A stretch of DNA of 64,000 nt from Pseudobutyrivibrio sp. MD2005 (GCF_000621865.1 NZ_JHXE01000001.1:1-64000); one strand, 5' to 3'; counted from the first letter of the stretch, positions 18,148 to 27,911 are shown. The notes: generated by a model from the sequence alone, not told the origin. A program made the numbers and translations.

Positions 18148-20400
18148 CTACATCATTTCCGTGTCTTCCATTCGTTCTTCCATATAATGATTAATTGGCT
18201 CAAATGGAATTCTTATGAGTAATCCTATAAATAATGCCACAGCTATAAAGATTAGCAGTGTGCCAAGATATTTAACATAATCCATTTTATATAAACCGCA
18301 TAGGCATTCTCTTATGGCATTTATCGCATAAGGGAATGGGAAGAAAATGTACATCTTTTTAAAAAAATCTGGTAGTAATTCAATTGGATAAGTTCCGGAG
18401 CTTCCAGCTATTTGGATAACTACAAGTACTACTGCCAATGCCTTACCTGCATCTCCCCAAGTAACAACAAGTGAATAGATTAATAGGGTAAATGTTGTCG
18501 CTATTATGGAACCTGCAAGTAAGAATAATCCAGGATGTAAACACTGAATTTTTAATAGATATATGTCTCCAATAACAATAATTACCGCTTGAATTTGTCC
18601 TAATATCCAAAATAGTACATATCTACCAAAAAATAATTGTCTTAAAGACGCATTTGAATATTTTTCTTTATCCGGTTTTACTTTAATTAATGCTGTTAGA
18701 ATTAAAGCTCCAACCCAAAATGCCAATGTAGAGTAGAAAGGTGCAACTGCCGAACCATAATTCTCTATTGGATATACTTCTTCAGTAACTACTTCTACAG
18801 GTGTTGAAAAGAATTTTCCATACATTTCTGGGTCACCTGACAAAGCATTAATTAATACTTTTAGCTTTTCACTTTCTCCAGCCTTCTCAACATCATTAAT
18901 TAACTCAATCAATCTACCATTTACATACACGATTGCTTCGTTAGTTTTTTCAAGACTTGTGTTTGCATTATCGATTGTGCTACCTATAGCATCAAACATT
19001 ATTTCTAAATTGCCAAATGTTTCACCCACATTATTTAGCAATGCGTTTGTGTTATCTAACATTCCTGAGAGAGAAGATAAGCCTGTACTTATCTTTGGTA
19101 TTACTTCGCTGTTTAAAGTAGATTCTAAATTAGCCCCTTCCTGCTTTGCTTCTTTAAGAGCGCTTCTCAAATCATCATTAACATCAACGGTTACGCCATT
19201 TAATCCCATTGATTTTATAGCTTCTTCAAGTGAATTTATTTCTGAAATTTTGGCAGATACATTTTCTTCAGAAAAATCTATTTCATTTACTGATTTTTGA
19301 AGATTACTTATTAAAGCCTTTAACTCCTGGTTATCTGTTTTAAAGATTCTTTCAAAATTAAGAATCAGACTCATTGTTCTGTTTAGTCGATTTAATGTGT
19401 GTTCTTTTGCAAAATCCAATCTTTCTTCACCAATTGTATTTGGTAGGGCATAAATATCCTTTTCGATTTCGCATATTAAGACTGATGCTTCCTGTAATTT
19501 GCTATTAATAACTGCCGCATCGTTTGAACTAGATAACTCATCAAGTATTTTTGTCAAATCTGCCGATTTACTATTTATAACATCAAGGGCTTTATTTACA
19601 TCTTCGGAATAGCTATTGATTGTAGTATTTGCCTTTACTGCATCACTAGCAGAGTCCTTAACAGCTTTTGCGCTTTTATATGCCTGATCTTTCAGGTTGC
19701 CAGCATCTACCTTTGCAGCCTCCAGAGATTCCTGAAGCTTAGCATCATTGTCTATTATTTCTGTAAGTGAGTTTTGATATGTTGTAAGATCTTCACTAAG
19801 TGACTGAAGCTTTTCTAATGCCTTATCAACGCTTCCTTCTTCTTGAATGTCATTCGATACGTCTTCCGCATTTGAAAAAAGCTCGCTGACAACAACCTCT
19901 GTGAAAGCTACATTTATATTATTCTGCAATGTCTGCACAACTGTATCTGATATTTTAGTTGCTACTGGATTTTTCTTTTGATTCTCATAGAAGTGAAGAG
20001 TAGGTCTATCTACTTTTTCTGTAAGAACATTGAACATGTTGTATGTGAAATTTTCATCGACAACTACAGCGGCATAATACTTGCCGCTATATACGCCATT
20101 TACAGCGTCTTCTGATGAATCTACGAATTGCCAATTGACTGATGTGTTTTCTTTTAGATTTTCCATGATAGTATCACCTTGATTGTGATACTTGCCATCT
20201 TCATCTGTATATCCCTTATCCATTGATACTGCTGCAATTTTTAGTGCGCCAGTATTTCCATATGGATTCCAATTAGAATAAATATTAAACCATGCATAAA
20301 GCGCTGGTAAAAAACATACTCCAAGCACTATTACTAGTGCAAAGAAATTCTTTACCAAGCCCAAAATGTCATCTAAAAATATCCTTTTTATGGTTTTCAT
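18148..20400 (-). CDS. YhgE/Pip family membrane protein (copy 2)
   Basis: 750 residues with the same layout as the protein at 15503: one N-terminal helix, the signature LPALYAWFNIYSNWNPYG, a long extracytoplasmic region (about 50-560) of helical and coiled-coil character with repeated Ser/Asn/Lys heptads, then about five C-terminal membrane helices (for example FYSTLAFWVGALILTALI and GSSGTYPIELLPDFFKK). The two paralogues align well only at the N-terminus and in the membrane domain, while the extracytoplasmic parts have diverged. It is first in the three-gene unit. The diguanylate cyclase gene lies 35 bases upstream and may be co-transcribed. Confidence 0.85.
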   Translation of the reverse strand: MKTIKRIFLDDILGLVKNFFALVIVLGVCFLPALYAWFNIYSNWNPYGNTGALKIAAVSMDKGYTDEDGKYHNQGDTIMENLKENTSVNWQFVDSSEDAVNGVYSGKYYAAVVVDENFTYNMFNVLTEKVDRPTLHFYENQKKNPVATKISDTVVQTLQNNINVAFTEVVVSELFSNAEDVSNDIQEEGSVDKALEKLQSLSEDLTTYQNSLTEIIDNDAKLQESLEAAKVDAGNLKDQAYKSAKAVKDSASDAVKANTTINSYSEDVNKALDVINSKSADLTKILDELSSSNDAAVINSKLQEASVLICEIEKDIYALPNTIGEERLDFAKEHTLNRLNRTMSLILNFERIFKTDNQELKALISNLQKSVNEIDFSEENVSAKISEINSLEEAIKSMGLNGVTVDVNDDLRSALKEAKQEGANLESTLNSEVIPKISTGLSSLSGMLDNTNALLNNVGETFGNLEIMFDAIGSTIDNANTSLEKTNEAIVYVNGRLIELINDVEKAGESEKLKVLINALSGDPEMYGKFFSTPVEVVTEEVYPIENYGSAVAPFYSTLAFWVGALILTALIKVKPDKEKYSNASLRQLFFGRYVLFWILGQIQAVIIVIGDIYLLKIQCLHPGLFLLAGSIIATTFTLLIYSLVVTWGDAGKALAVVLVVIQIAGSSGTYPIELLPDFFKKMYIFFPFPYAINAIRECLCGLYKMDYVKYLGTLLIFIAVALFIGLLIRIPFEPINHYMEERMEDTEMM

Positions 20401-20435
20401 ATTTATACGTCCCTTTTATTTATATTCAAATAAAA

Positions 20436-22043
20436 CTATAAATCGGAAGCTTTACTAATTTTTATGGCATTTCTGCTATGTTGTTTTACCTCGTATAACA
20501 TCTTATCTGCCCCTTGTAGATAAGCAAACATGCTGTCATCCCTTTCAGGAACTCCATAGCATATTCCCTGTGAAATTGTGACTCTATCATCGGTAAGAGA
20601 GAAGAGATGCTCAACATTTTCTTCATAAATCATTTCTCTCAGTTCATTAGCTTTAGCCTCTACCATTTCATAACTGAGTCCTTCATAAATAACAACAAAC
20701 TCATCACCGCCATATCTGGCAACGAAAATACCCTCATATTCCGCTAGTTTCATAAGAGTATTGGCTATAAATTTGATACATTCATCACCTTTTTGATGAC
20801 CATAGTTATCATTAAACTGCTTAAAGAAATCTATATCAAGAATCTCTACTGCAATGCTTGTTCTATTGATTAATGCCTTTTCAAAAGCTTCCTCACTATA
20901 TTCATTAAGTTTCAGTCTATTATACATTCCCGTTAAAGGATCTGTCTCTGAACGTTTTTGTAAGAATGTATTCTTTTCTTCGACTTTTCGATTGATTTGT
21001 GTAAGCTCCATATACGAATTGTGCATAACGATCATATTACTAACCATCAATCTGTTTTCACGTTCCATAAATTCTGACAGCTCAAAATAAAGGACTGAAG
21101 CTATTTTATATTCCTCAATTTGTCCTACGCGTCTGTAATATCTGATTTTTAAAGTAAGAAGTTTTCTTTCTAGATTCTTAATAGCCGTGCGTTTTGTTAG
21201 ATCGTCTAAGATTGTGTATGCATTAAAGAAATCATCATATTTTTCAATAGTTAATAACATGTGTAGATAATCATAGAAATCATCAAATACATCCAAAATA
21301 GGCATACTGGTGCTAGCATGCTCATTAACCATTTTTATCCAATAATCCCTGGCTTCTTCTTCGGATATTGCCTGATGAACTCTTGCAAAAAAGCAAAAAA
21401 TAACGATTTTATCCATTTCCTGCAAGAATGGAAGACAGTCGACCCTAAGACGCTTTTCAATCTCTAAATATTTATCATCCTGATCTAACATCAAATATGC
21501 TCGCCCCATACCAAGTAGGGTAGCAGTGATACTTTCTGTATAGTTTTCAATATCTTTGTGGTCTAATAGATATCTATATGCAATTTCTGTATGTGAAATA
21601 GATTTTTGAAATTCTTCGATATTTAGATACAGTGAACCAAGATTCATATGTATCATCCATTCAATATCTGGAAGAGAGTAGTCCTCACAAATACTGATTG
21701 CTTTTATGAAATAATCTAGAGCAAAAGGGGCATTTCCACGATTTAAAGAAACGATTCCTAGCATGTTGTTGGCCATAGCAACATAACCCCATTCTTTAAC
21801 ATGCTCCATAGGGCCCATGCAAGACAGCATTTGAGAATAAAAGTTTGATGCATCATTCAAAAGATAATATGTCTCACCCTTTGAAAAATAAGCATATCCA
21901 ATCAATGCATCATCCTTCAATCCCTTGCCGTATGCAAGCAGCTCATCACATGCCTGAATTAGGGCAGTAGAATCCTTACCTCTATTCTTTTGTATATCAC
22001 CTATTAGAAGTTGAATCTCTCTGCTATAACTACGAACATCCAT
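20436..22043 (-). CDS. TPR-GGDEF protein, probable diguanylate cyclase
   Basis: 535 residues, no membrane segment. Residues about 1-330 form TPR-like helical repeats (ALIGYAYFSKGETYYLL, MANNMLGIVSLNRGNAPFALDYF, MNLGSLYLNIEEFQKSISH). A helical linker follows, and the GGDEF domain covers about 365-530, with DPLTGMYNRLKL, DIDFFKQFNDNYGHQKGD and an intact YGGDEF (444-449). The active-site residues look complete, so c-di-GMP synthesis is expected. No RxxD inhibitory site is seen five residues before GGDEF. The TPR domain probably senses a protein or peptide partner in the cytosol. It lies between rsmA and the YhgE/Pip genes. Confidence 0.88.
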   Translation of the reverse strand: MDVRSYSREIQLLIGDIQKNRGKDSTALIQACDELLAYGKGLKDDALIGYAYFSKGETYYLLNDASNFYSQMLSCMGPMEHVKEWGYVAMANNMLGIVSLNRGNAPFALDYFIKAISICEDYSLPDIEWMIHMNLGSLYLNIEEFQKSISHTEIAYRYLLDHKDIENYTESITATLLGMGRAYLMLDQDDKYLEIEKRLRVDCLPFLQEMDKIVIFCFFARVHQAISEEEARDYWIKMVNEHASTSMPILDVFDDFYDYLHMLLTIEKYDDFFNAYTILDDLTKRTAIKNLERKLLTLKIRYYRRVGQIEEYKIASVLYFELSEFMERENRLMVSNMIVMHNSYMELTQINRKVEEKNTFLQKRSETDPLTGMYNRLKLNEYSEEAFEKALINRTSIAVEILDIDFFKQFNDNYGHQKGDECIKFIANTLMKLAEYEGIFVARYGGDEFVVIYEGLSYEMVEAKANELREMIYEENVEHLFSLTDDRVTISQGICYGVPERDDSMFAYLQGADKMLYEVKQHSRNAIKISKASDL

Positions 22044-22073
22044 ACATCATATTCCCCAATACATTAAGCTTCA

Positions 22074-22928
22074 CTAGCTTTCTTTTAAAATATTTGTCAG
22101 GGTAGCAAAATCCTCTAATGATAATGCTTCACCTCTTATAGTTGGACTGAATCCAGCTTTTTCAATTGCTTCAGCAATTTGTTCCTTAGAATAGTGTAAA
22201 CCATTACTTAATCCATTTTGTAATGTTTTACGTCTTTGATTAAATGATGCTCTTATTATCTGGAATAAGAGTTTCTCATCACATTCTACTGGCGGATTAT
22301 CATGACATTTAAGCGTAATTACTGTACTAGACACCTTAGGCTGTGGTATAAAGCAACTTGGTGGAACCTCACACACGATTTCAGGCTTAGAATAATACTG
22401 AACAGCGAGAGAGAGAGCTCCATATTCCTTTGAACCAGGGCCTTCCTGCATTCTATCCGCAACTTCCTTCTGAATCATTATAGTAATTGACTCAAGTGGT
22501 ACATGACTTTCAAATAATCCCATAATGATTGGTGTTGTAATATAATAAGGCAAATTTGCTACAACCTTGATAGGTTTTCCAGCATTTTTTTCTTCAGCTA
22601 ACTTATTGATATCAACTTTGAGAATATCTTGATTAATTACAGTCCAATTCTTATATGATGAGAGAGTATCAGCCAAAATTGGAATCAGAGTCTTATCAAT
22701 TTCTACAGCAACAACTTCCCTTGCTTCCTCACAAAGGCGCTGTGTCATAGTTCCGATTCCTGGGCCTATTTCAAGCACAAAATCATCTTTTGTAATGCCT
22801 GCTGCATCTATAATGCTATTCAAAACATTCCCATCAATAAGAAAGTTCTGACCATATTTTTTTTGAAATGAGAATCCATGTGCCTCTAAAACAGCACGTG
22901 TATATGTTGGATTACTTAAATATGCCAT
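22074..22928 (-). CDS. rsmA: 16S rRNA (adenine1518/1519-N6)-dimethyltransferase
   Basis: 284 residues, normal length. It dimethylates two adenines in helix 45 of 16S rRNA. Signature segments are KKYGQNFLIDGNVLNSI at the N-terminus, the SAM-binding LEIGPGIGTMTQRL, and motif IV NLPYYITTPI. The C-terminal RNA-binding helical domain contains FNQRRKTLQNGL. A GGAA site precedes the ATG. It follows tatD with only a two-base gap, the usual metG-tatD-rsmA order of Firmicutes. Confidence 0.97.
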   Translation of the reverse strand: MAYLSNPTYTRAVLEAHGFSFQKKYGQNFLIDGNVLNSIIDAAGITKDDFVLEIGPGIGTMTQRLCEEAREVVAVEIDKTLIPILADTLSSYKNWTVINQDILKVDINKLAEEKNAGKPIKVVANLPYYITTPIIMGLFESHVPLESITIMIQKEVADRMQEGPGSKEYGALSLAVQYYSKPEIVCEVPPSCFIPQPKVSSTVITLKCHDNPPVECDEKLLFQIIRASFNQRRKTLQNGLSNGLHYSKEQIAEAIEKAGFSPTIRGEALSLEDFATLTNILKES

Positions 22929-22930
22929 GT

Positions 22931-23716
22931 TTAATTCCTTTTACTTTTATTATATATGTTAAGTGCATTTTCATAAGTGATTCTTTCAACTTCTTCTAAA
23001 GAAACACCCTTTATTTCTGCTATCTTTTCTGCAACTAATGTAAGATAGATAGAAGAATTTCTTTCTCCTCTATGAGGAACTGGTGCCATATAAGGACAAT
23101 CAGTCTCTAATACAATACTTTCAAGTGGTATTGCTTCAACTGTCTCCACAAGTTTTTTAGCATTTTTAAATGTTACGACACCACCTACACCTATGTACCA
23201 ACCCATTTTTACATATTCCAAAGCTATTTCTTTAGAATACGAATAACAATGGACAATACCTTTCAGGTGCCTATTATTATACATCTTAATTGTGTTTAAA
23301 GTGTCTTCTGCAGCGTCCCTTGAGTGTATTATTACCGGCAGTTCTACTTCAAGAGCCAAATCCATCTGCCTATTAAACCATTCTCTTTGCTTTGCTCTTT
23401 GCGCCTCATCCTTCACCCAATAATAGTCTAGACCGATTTCACCAATCGCCACAACCTTTGGGTGTGACGCTGTTTTTCGCATCCAATCCAATACTTCATC
23501 ATCTATTTCATCAATTTCCTCTGGATGAATACCAACTGCTGCATATACATTTTCATATTCTTCAGCAAGGGCTAAGCTGTTCTTGCAGCCTTCAAAAGAA
23601 GCCCCTACATTCACTAATTTTTCTATTCCATTTTCTCTCAATAAATGAGAAAGAAGTTCGACTCTATCCTCGTCGAACTTCTCATCATCATAATGAGCAT
23701 GTGTCTCAAAAATCAT
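22931..23716 (-). CDS. TatD family metal-dependent hydrolase (putative DNase)
   Basis: 261 residues from the ATG at 23716, chosen because TGAGG lies 6 bases upstream; an ATG 12 bases earlier has no ribosome site and would overlap it. The metal ligands of the amidohydrolase-like barrel are all present: THAH near the N-terminus, Glu in GEIGLDY, His in VIIHSRDA, His in GIVHCYS and Asp in LETDCPY. TatD proteins are 3'-5' exonucleases implicated in DNA repair, but this clostridial group is untested. It sits in the metG-tatD-rsmA cluster. Confidence 0.93.
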   Translation of the reverse strand: MIFETHAHYDDEKFDEDRVELLSHLLRENGIEKLVNVGASFEGCKNSLALAEEYENVYAAVGIHPEEIDEIDDEVLDWMRKTASHPKVVAIGEIGLDYYWVKDEAQRAKQREWFNRQMDLALEVELPVIIHSRDAAEDTLNTIKMYNNRHLKGIVHCYSYSKEIALEYVKMGWYIGVGGVVTFKNAKKLVETVEAIPLESIVLETDCPYMAPVPHRGERNSSIYLTLVAEKIAEIKGVSLEEVERITYENALNIYNKSKRN

Positions 23717-23734
23717 TAATAACCTCATGTGTGG

Positions 23735-23858
23735 CTCGCCTGTTACACATACAATCCTAAATATTGCTTTCAGTCACTAGATGTTCCTTACAGCAACATT
23801 TAGAGATTGTCTGTTACAGGCTATCTATACTTTAGTGCATAATTTTCTCGCCTGTTAC
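23735..23858. repeat. repeated CTCGCCTGTTAC motifs in the metG-tatD spacer
   Basis: The 12-base word CTCGCCTGTTAC occurs at 23735-23746 and 23847-23858, and a related CTGTTACAGG lies between them at 23811-23820. The ~150-base spacer has no ORF and no clear terminator. The copies could be protein-binding sites, or leader or processing elements of the metG-tatD transcript. The function is unknown. Confidence 0.5.
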
Positions 23859-23869
23859 GCTTATAATTC

Positions 23870-25837
23870 CTAGCAGATTTCTGCTCCGTTAGGCATATCC
23901 TTTTCTGGAGTCATGAGGGCGAGATTTCCCGCAGCATCCTCAGCACAAAGAAGCATTCCCTCTGATAATACGCCTGCAAGCTTTGCTGGCTTAAGGTTTA
24001 CGAGAACCATTACCTTCTTGCCAACCATTTCGTCAGGAGAGTAGTGCTTACTAATTCCTGAAACAATCTGCTTTGTCTGAGAACCAATCTTTACTTGAGA
24101 GCAAAGAAGCTTCTTAGAACCCTTAACTGCCTCACAAGCAACAATCTTTCCAACTTGGAACTGAAGCTTCATGAAATCATCAAATGTGATTTCTGGCTTT
24201 GCCTCGATATCAATACCTTCCTCATCATCTGATTCTTCTGGCTGTGCAGGGTGAAGCTCAGCTACCTTTGCCATAACTTCGTCAAGATCAAGACGAGCAA
24301 AAAGAATCTCAGGAGAATCTGTTACCTTATCACCATTTACATAATGTCCGAATGTAGAAAGCTCATCATATGGAATTTCTTTAGCACCAATCTGAGCAAG
24401 TACCTTTTCAGATGTCTCTGGCATAAATGCCTTAAGAAGAGTAGCACCGATTGAAATTCCTTCAACAAGATTGTAAAGAACAGTAGCAAGTCTATCCTGC
24501 TTTGCCTCGTCCTTTGCAAGTGCCCATGGCATTGTCTCGTCGATATATTTATTACATCTCTTGAATAGATTAAATACTTCTGTGATAGCATCAGCTACAC
24601 GAAGTTCAGCCATTTTATCTTCTACAGCCTTAACTGTTCCTGTAACTACTGATTTAAGATCTGCATCAACTTCTTCTGCAACACCCTTATCCTCGACAAC
24701 ACCGCCAAAGTATTTATTGCTCATAGAAATTGTACGGTTAACAAGGTTACCAAGTGTATTAGCAAGATCTGAATTTACACGCTCAACCATAAGTGGCCAT
24801 GAGATAGCACCATCGTTTTCAAATGGCATCTCGTGAAGAACGAAATATCTAACTGCATCTACACCGAAGAAATCAACTAATTCATCAGCATAGATAACAT
24901 TTCCCTTTGACTTAGACATCTTGTCATCGCCACCATCTGCAGCCTTTGTAAGAAGCCATGGATGACCAAATACCTGCTTTGGAAGTGGAAGATCAAGAGC
25001 CATAAGGAAAATTGGCCAATAAATTGTATGGAAACGGATAATATCCTTTCCGATAAGGTGAAGGTCTGCTGGCCAAAGAGCCTTAAACTGGTCTGTAGAC
25101 TCACCGTCACAATCGTAACCGATACCTGTAATATAGTTTGTAAGGGCATCAAGCCATACATATACAACATGCTTTGGATCAAAATCTACTGGGATTCCCC
25201 ATGTAAATGATGTACGTGATACGCAAAGATCCTGAAGACCTGGAAGTAAGAAGTTGTTCATCATCTCGTTCTTACGTGATACAGGCTGGATAAACTCAGG
25301 ATGTGTATTGATATATTCAATAAGCTTATCAGCATATTTGCTCATTTTGAAGAAGTAAGCCTCTTCCTTAGCTGGCTGTACCTCACGACCGCAGTCTGGG
25401 CACTTACCATCTACAAGCTGTGACTCAGTCCAGAAAGACTCACATGGTGTACAGTAAAGTCCTTCGTAAGAGCTCTTATAAATATCGCCCTTATCATAGA
25501 GCTTCTTAAAAATCTTCTTAACCTGTTTCTCATGATCTTCATCTGTAGTACGGATAAATTTATCATAAGATGTATTCATTAAATCCCAGATTGAACGAAC
25601 CTGTCCTGATACATTATCTACAAATTCCTTTGGAGTAATACCTGCCTCTGCAGCCTTAAGCTCAATCTTTTGGCCGTGCTCATCTGTACCTGTCTGGAAG
25701 AATACATCATATCCCTCCTGACGACGAAAACGAGCTATACTGTCTGCAAGTACGATTTCGTATGTATTTCCAATGTGTGGCTTACCTGATGTGTAAGCAA
25801 TCGCTGTTGTAATGTAATAATTGCCTTTGTTACCCAT
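23870..25837 (-). CDS. metG: methionyl-tRNA synthetase
   Basis: 655 residues; charges tRNA-Met. It is a class I synthetase with HIGN (residues 21-24, HIGH motif) and KMSKSKGN (KMSKS motif). A zinc-knuckle insertion carries CTPCESFW and CPDCGREV. A C-terminal EMAP/Trbp111-type tRNA-binding and dimerisation domain covers about 545-655 (FDDFMKLQFQVGKIVACEAVKGSKKLL). This is the normal length for the Firmicute form. A TAGGAG site precedes the ATG. It lies 9 bases downstream of the zinc-ribbon gene, with no room for a T-box leader directly in front of it. Confidence 0.97.
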   Translation of the reverse strand: MGNKGNYYITTAIAYTSGKPHIGNTYEIVLADSIARFRRQEGYDVFFQTGTDEHGQKIELKAAEAGITPKEFVDNVSGQVRSIWDLMNTSYDKFIRTTDEDHEKQVKKIFKKLYDKGDIYKSSYEGLYCTPCESFWTESQLVDGKCPDCGREVQPAKEEAYFFKMSKYADKLIEYINTHPEFIQPVSRKNEMMNNFLLPGLQDLCVSRTSFTWGIPVDFDPKHVVYVWLDALTNYITGIGYDCDGESTDQFKALWPADLHLIGKDIIRFHTIYWPIFLMALDLPLPKQVFGHPWLLTKAADGGDDKMSKSKGNVIYADELVDFFGVDAVRYFVLHEMPFENDGAISWPLMVERVNSDLANTLGNLVNRTISMSNKYFGGVVEDKGVAEEVDADLKSVVTGTVKAVEDKMAELRVADAITEVFNLFKRCNKYIDETMPWALAKDEAKQDRLATVLYNLVEGISIGATLLKAFMPETSEKVLAQIGAKEIPYDELSTFGHYVNGDKVTDSPEILFARLDLDEVMAKVAELHPAQPEESDDEEGIDIEAKPEITFDDFMKLQFQVGKIVACEAVKGSKKLLCSQVKIGSQTKQIVSGISKHYSPDEMVGKKVMVLVNLKPAKLAGVLSEGMLLCAEDAAGNLALMTPEKDMPNGAEIC

Positions 25838-25846
25838 TTTTAACTC

Positions 25847-26203
25847 CTACTCTTCAAATATATCCTCTATTTTTGCTCCGCAAGCGCTGCAATACTTGGA
25901 ACCATTTTTAACTAGTGCCTGACACTTAGGACATGCAACACCACCCTTAAGAGCCATAATATCTTCTGATATTTCTTTAATTCGAAGAGTAACAGCTGTG
26001 ATTTCTTTAATCTCTTCTATATCCTCTTCCTTATGCTCCTGATAGTATTTTTTACCTAGTTTTTCATAAAGCTTTATTAGTTCACCTTCTTTAACCTTTT
26101 TATCGTATTGTAATTTAGTTAAATCTCCAGCATTTTGCGCAAACTTGCCAAACTCTTTGGTTGTACTTGCTATGCTATCTGAAAGCTCATCTAATAATCC
26201 CAT
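25847..26203 (-). CDS. small zinc-ribbon protein
   Basis: 118 residues from the ATG at 26203, which has a perfect GGAGG site; the open frame extends further upstream but without a ribosome site. Residues about 1-85 are helical (LLDELSDSIASTTKEFGKFAQNAGDLTKLQYD, then a charged helix). The C-terminus is a zinc ribbon with CPKC and CSAC. Such proteins are widespread beside metG in Lachnospiraceae (from memory). The function is unknown; the zinc ribbon could bind protein or nucleic acid. It ends 9 bases before metG. Confidence 0.7.
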   Translation of the reverse strand: MGLLDELSDSIASTTKEFGKFAQNAGDLTKLQYDKKVKEGELIKLYEKLGKKYYQEHKEEDIEEIKEITAVTLRIKEISEDIMALKGGVACPKCQALVKNGSKYCSACGAKIEDIFEE

Positions 26204-26292
26204 TGTATTACCTCCGCTTAAACGAAAAAATAAGCCCTTTAAACCTTTTGATTTTAACACATAACCCGTTTTTTTACCACTTTTTTACCGTT

Positions 26293-27273
26293 TTATGAAA
26301 GTCCACCATCTCTGATAATAATATATGCCAGGTATGCAAAATATAAAGCAAGCATAATGATACCATTAAATCTATTTAAACTCTTTTTCTTAATACAGAA
26401 AATCCAGATTATGCCTGAAAATGCAACTAAAATTAATGTATCAATTGCATTTACTGTTAGATAAGTCATTGGAGATATCGCTCCCGCAACTCCTAATATA
26501 AGCAATACATTAAATACATTTGAACCTACTACATTACCAATTGCCATATCCAACTTATTTTTCTTGGCAGCAACTACTGATGTAACAAGCTCTGGAAGAG
26601 AAGTTCCAAGTGCAACTATTGTAAGTCCAACAAGTGTTTCTGACATTCCAAACTTCAATGCCAGAGTAGTACATGAATCAACAACCCAATCACCACCAAA
26701 CTTAATTGCAACAGCACCGCCAACTATATATATGATGCAAAGCCATGTTGGAATATCAACAATTTCCTGTTCTTCATTACTTTCTTTAACAGCATTTCTT
26801 GATTTCATAGCACTTTTTAGCATTATTCCTAAGAATATTGCAAAGAATACAAGAAGTATTGCACCATCAAAATGTCCAACTGAATTTCCAATAAGACCTA
26901 GTACCATTAGTCCAAGAGTGCATCCAACCGAAAATGGAAAATCTCTTTTAATAGTCTCATCTGCAACCATGAGAGAAGAGAAGAGTGCACAACTTCCTAA
27001 AACTACCATCAGATTGAATATATTAGATCCTACTACATTTCCAATTGCCAACTGATTGCTTCCAGCTAAAGATGCTGTAACTGAAACTGAAAGTTCTGGA
27101 AGTGATGTTCCCATAGCAACTATTGTCATTCCAATTACAAGAGCTGGAACATGGAGCTTTTTTGCCACTGCAGATGCGCCTTCAACAAAAAAATCAGCTC
27201 CCTTAATCAAAAAGATGAATCCTAAAATAAGTAATATTAGTGCTCCCGGCACTGTCGAAAAAAATGTAACCAT
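26293..27273 (-). CDS. calcium/sodium antiporter (CaCA family, YrbG-like)
   Basis: 326 residues, about ten membrane helices in two inverted halves. The alpha-repeat signatures occur twice: GTSLPELSVSVTASLAGSN with GNVVGSNIFNL, and GTSLPELVTSVVAAKKNK with GNVVGSNVFNV. This is diagnostic for K+-independent Ca2+/Na+ (or cation/H+) exchangers. It is in the cytoplasmic membrane. A TAGGAGG site precedes the ATG. It lies 8 bases after mntP, so it is co-transcribed with the Mn exporter and likely shares its Mn2+-riboswitch control. That raises the possibility that it helps with divalent cation homeostasis in general. Confidence 0.92.
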   Translation of the reverse strand: MVTFFSTVPGALILLILGFIFLIKGADFFVEGASAVAKKLHVPALVIGMTIVAMGTSLPELSVSVTASLAGSNQLAIGNVVGSNIFNLMVVLGSCALFSSLMVADETIKRDFPFSVGCTLGLMVLGLIGNSVGHFDGAILLVFFAIFLGIMLKSAMKSRNAVKESNEEQEIVDIPTWLCIIYIVGGAVAIKFGGDWVVDSCTTLALKFGMSETLVGLTIVALGTSLPELVTSVVAAKKNKLDMAIGNVVGSNVFNVLLILGVAGAISPMTYLTVNAIDTLILVAFSGIIWIFCIKKKSLNRFNGIIMLALYFAYLAYIIIRDGGLS

Positions 27274-27281
27274 ATTTCCTC

Positions 27282-27872
27282 CTAGAATAAAAAATTTATC
27301 CCCATTGTATGTTCTAAAAGAATCTTAGTACCAAGTAATATAAGGATAATTCCTCCAGCAAGCTGTGCTTTTGCTTTATATTTATCCCCAAAGATATTTC
27401 CAACATATACTGCGATAGAAGAGAGTACAAATGTTGTAACTCCGATTATCAATATTGCCTTTAGTATATTAAAATTCTCTTCAAATGAAAATGTAACTCC
27501 ACATGCTAATGCATCAATGCTTGTTGCTATAGCAAGTACAAATAGTTCTTTAATGTCTAGAGGTGGATCCATCTGATCAACTATATCAATATCTTTCCAT
27601 TCCTTAATAGCATCAATTACCATTTTTCCACCAACATATAATAGTAAAATAAATGCAATCCAGTGATCAAAAGCAACTATCTTTTTAGCAAAGGTACTTC
27701 CAACTAACCATCCGATTAGTGGCATTAATGCCTGAAATCCTCCAAAAAATAGCGCTATAACAAGCATTTGCTTTTTGTTAACCTGCCTCATTGCCAGTCC
27801 TTTGCAGATTGATACAGCAAATGCGTCCATGGATAATCCTACTCCAAGCAGGAAGATGTCCAAAACACTCAT
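27282..27872 (-). CDS. mntP: manganese efflux pump MntP
   Basis: 196 residues with six membrane helices in two homologous halves. The conserved intramembrane aspartates sit in GLSMDAFAVSICKG and ATSIDALACGV. Members export Mn2+. The assignment is strengthened by the yybP-ykoY riboswitch directly upstream, which senses Mn2+. An AAAGGAG site precedes the ATG. It is first in an operon with the CaCA antiporter. Confidence 0.95.
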   Translation of the reverse strand: MSVLDIFLLGVGLSMDAFAVSICKGLAMRQVNKKQMLVIALFFGGFQALMPLIGWLVGSTFAKKIVAFDHWIAFILLLYVGGKMVIDAIKEWKDIDIVDQMDPPLDIKELFVLAIATSIDALACGVTFSFEENFNILKAILIIGVTTFVLSSIAVYVGNIFGDKYKAKAQLAGGIILILLGTKILLEHTMGINFLF

Positions 27873-27911
27873 ATTAAACTCCTTTCGTCTATCGCAGGAA
27901 AGTTTCTAATA

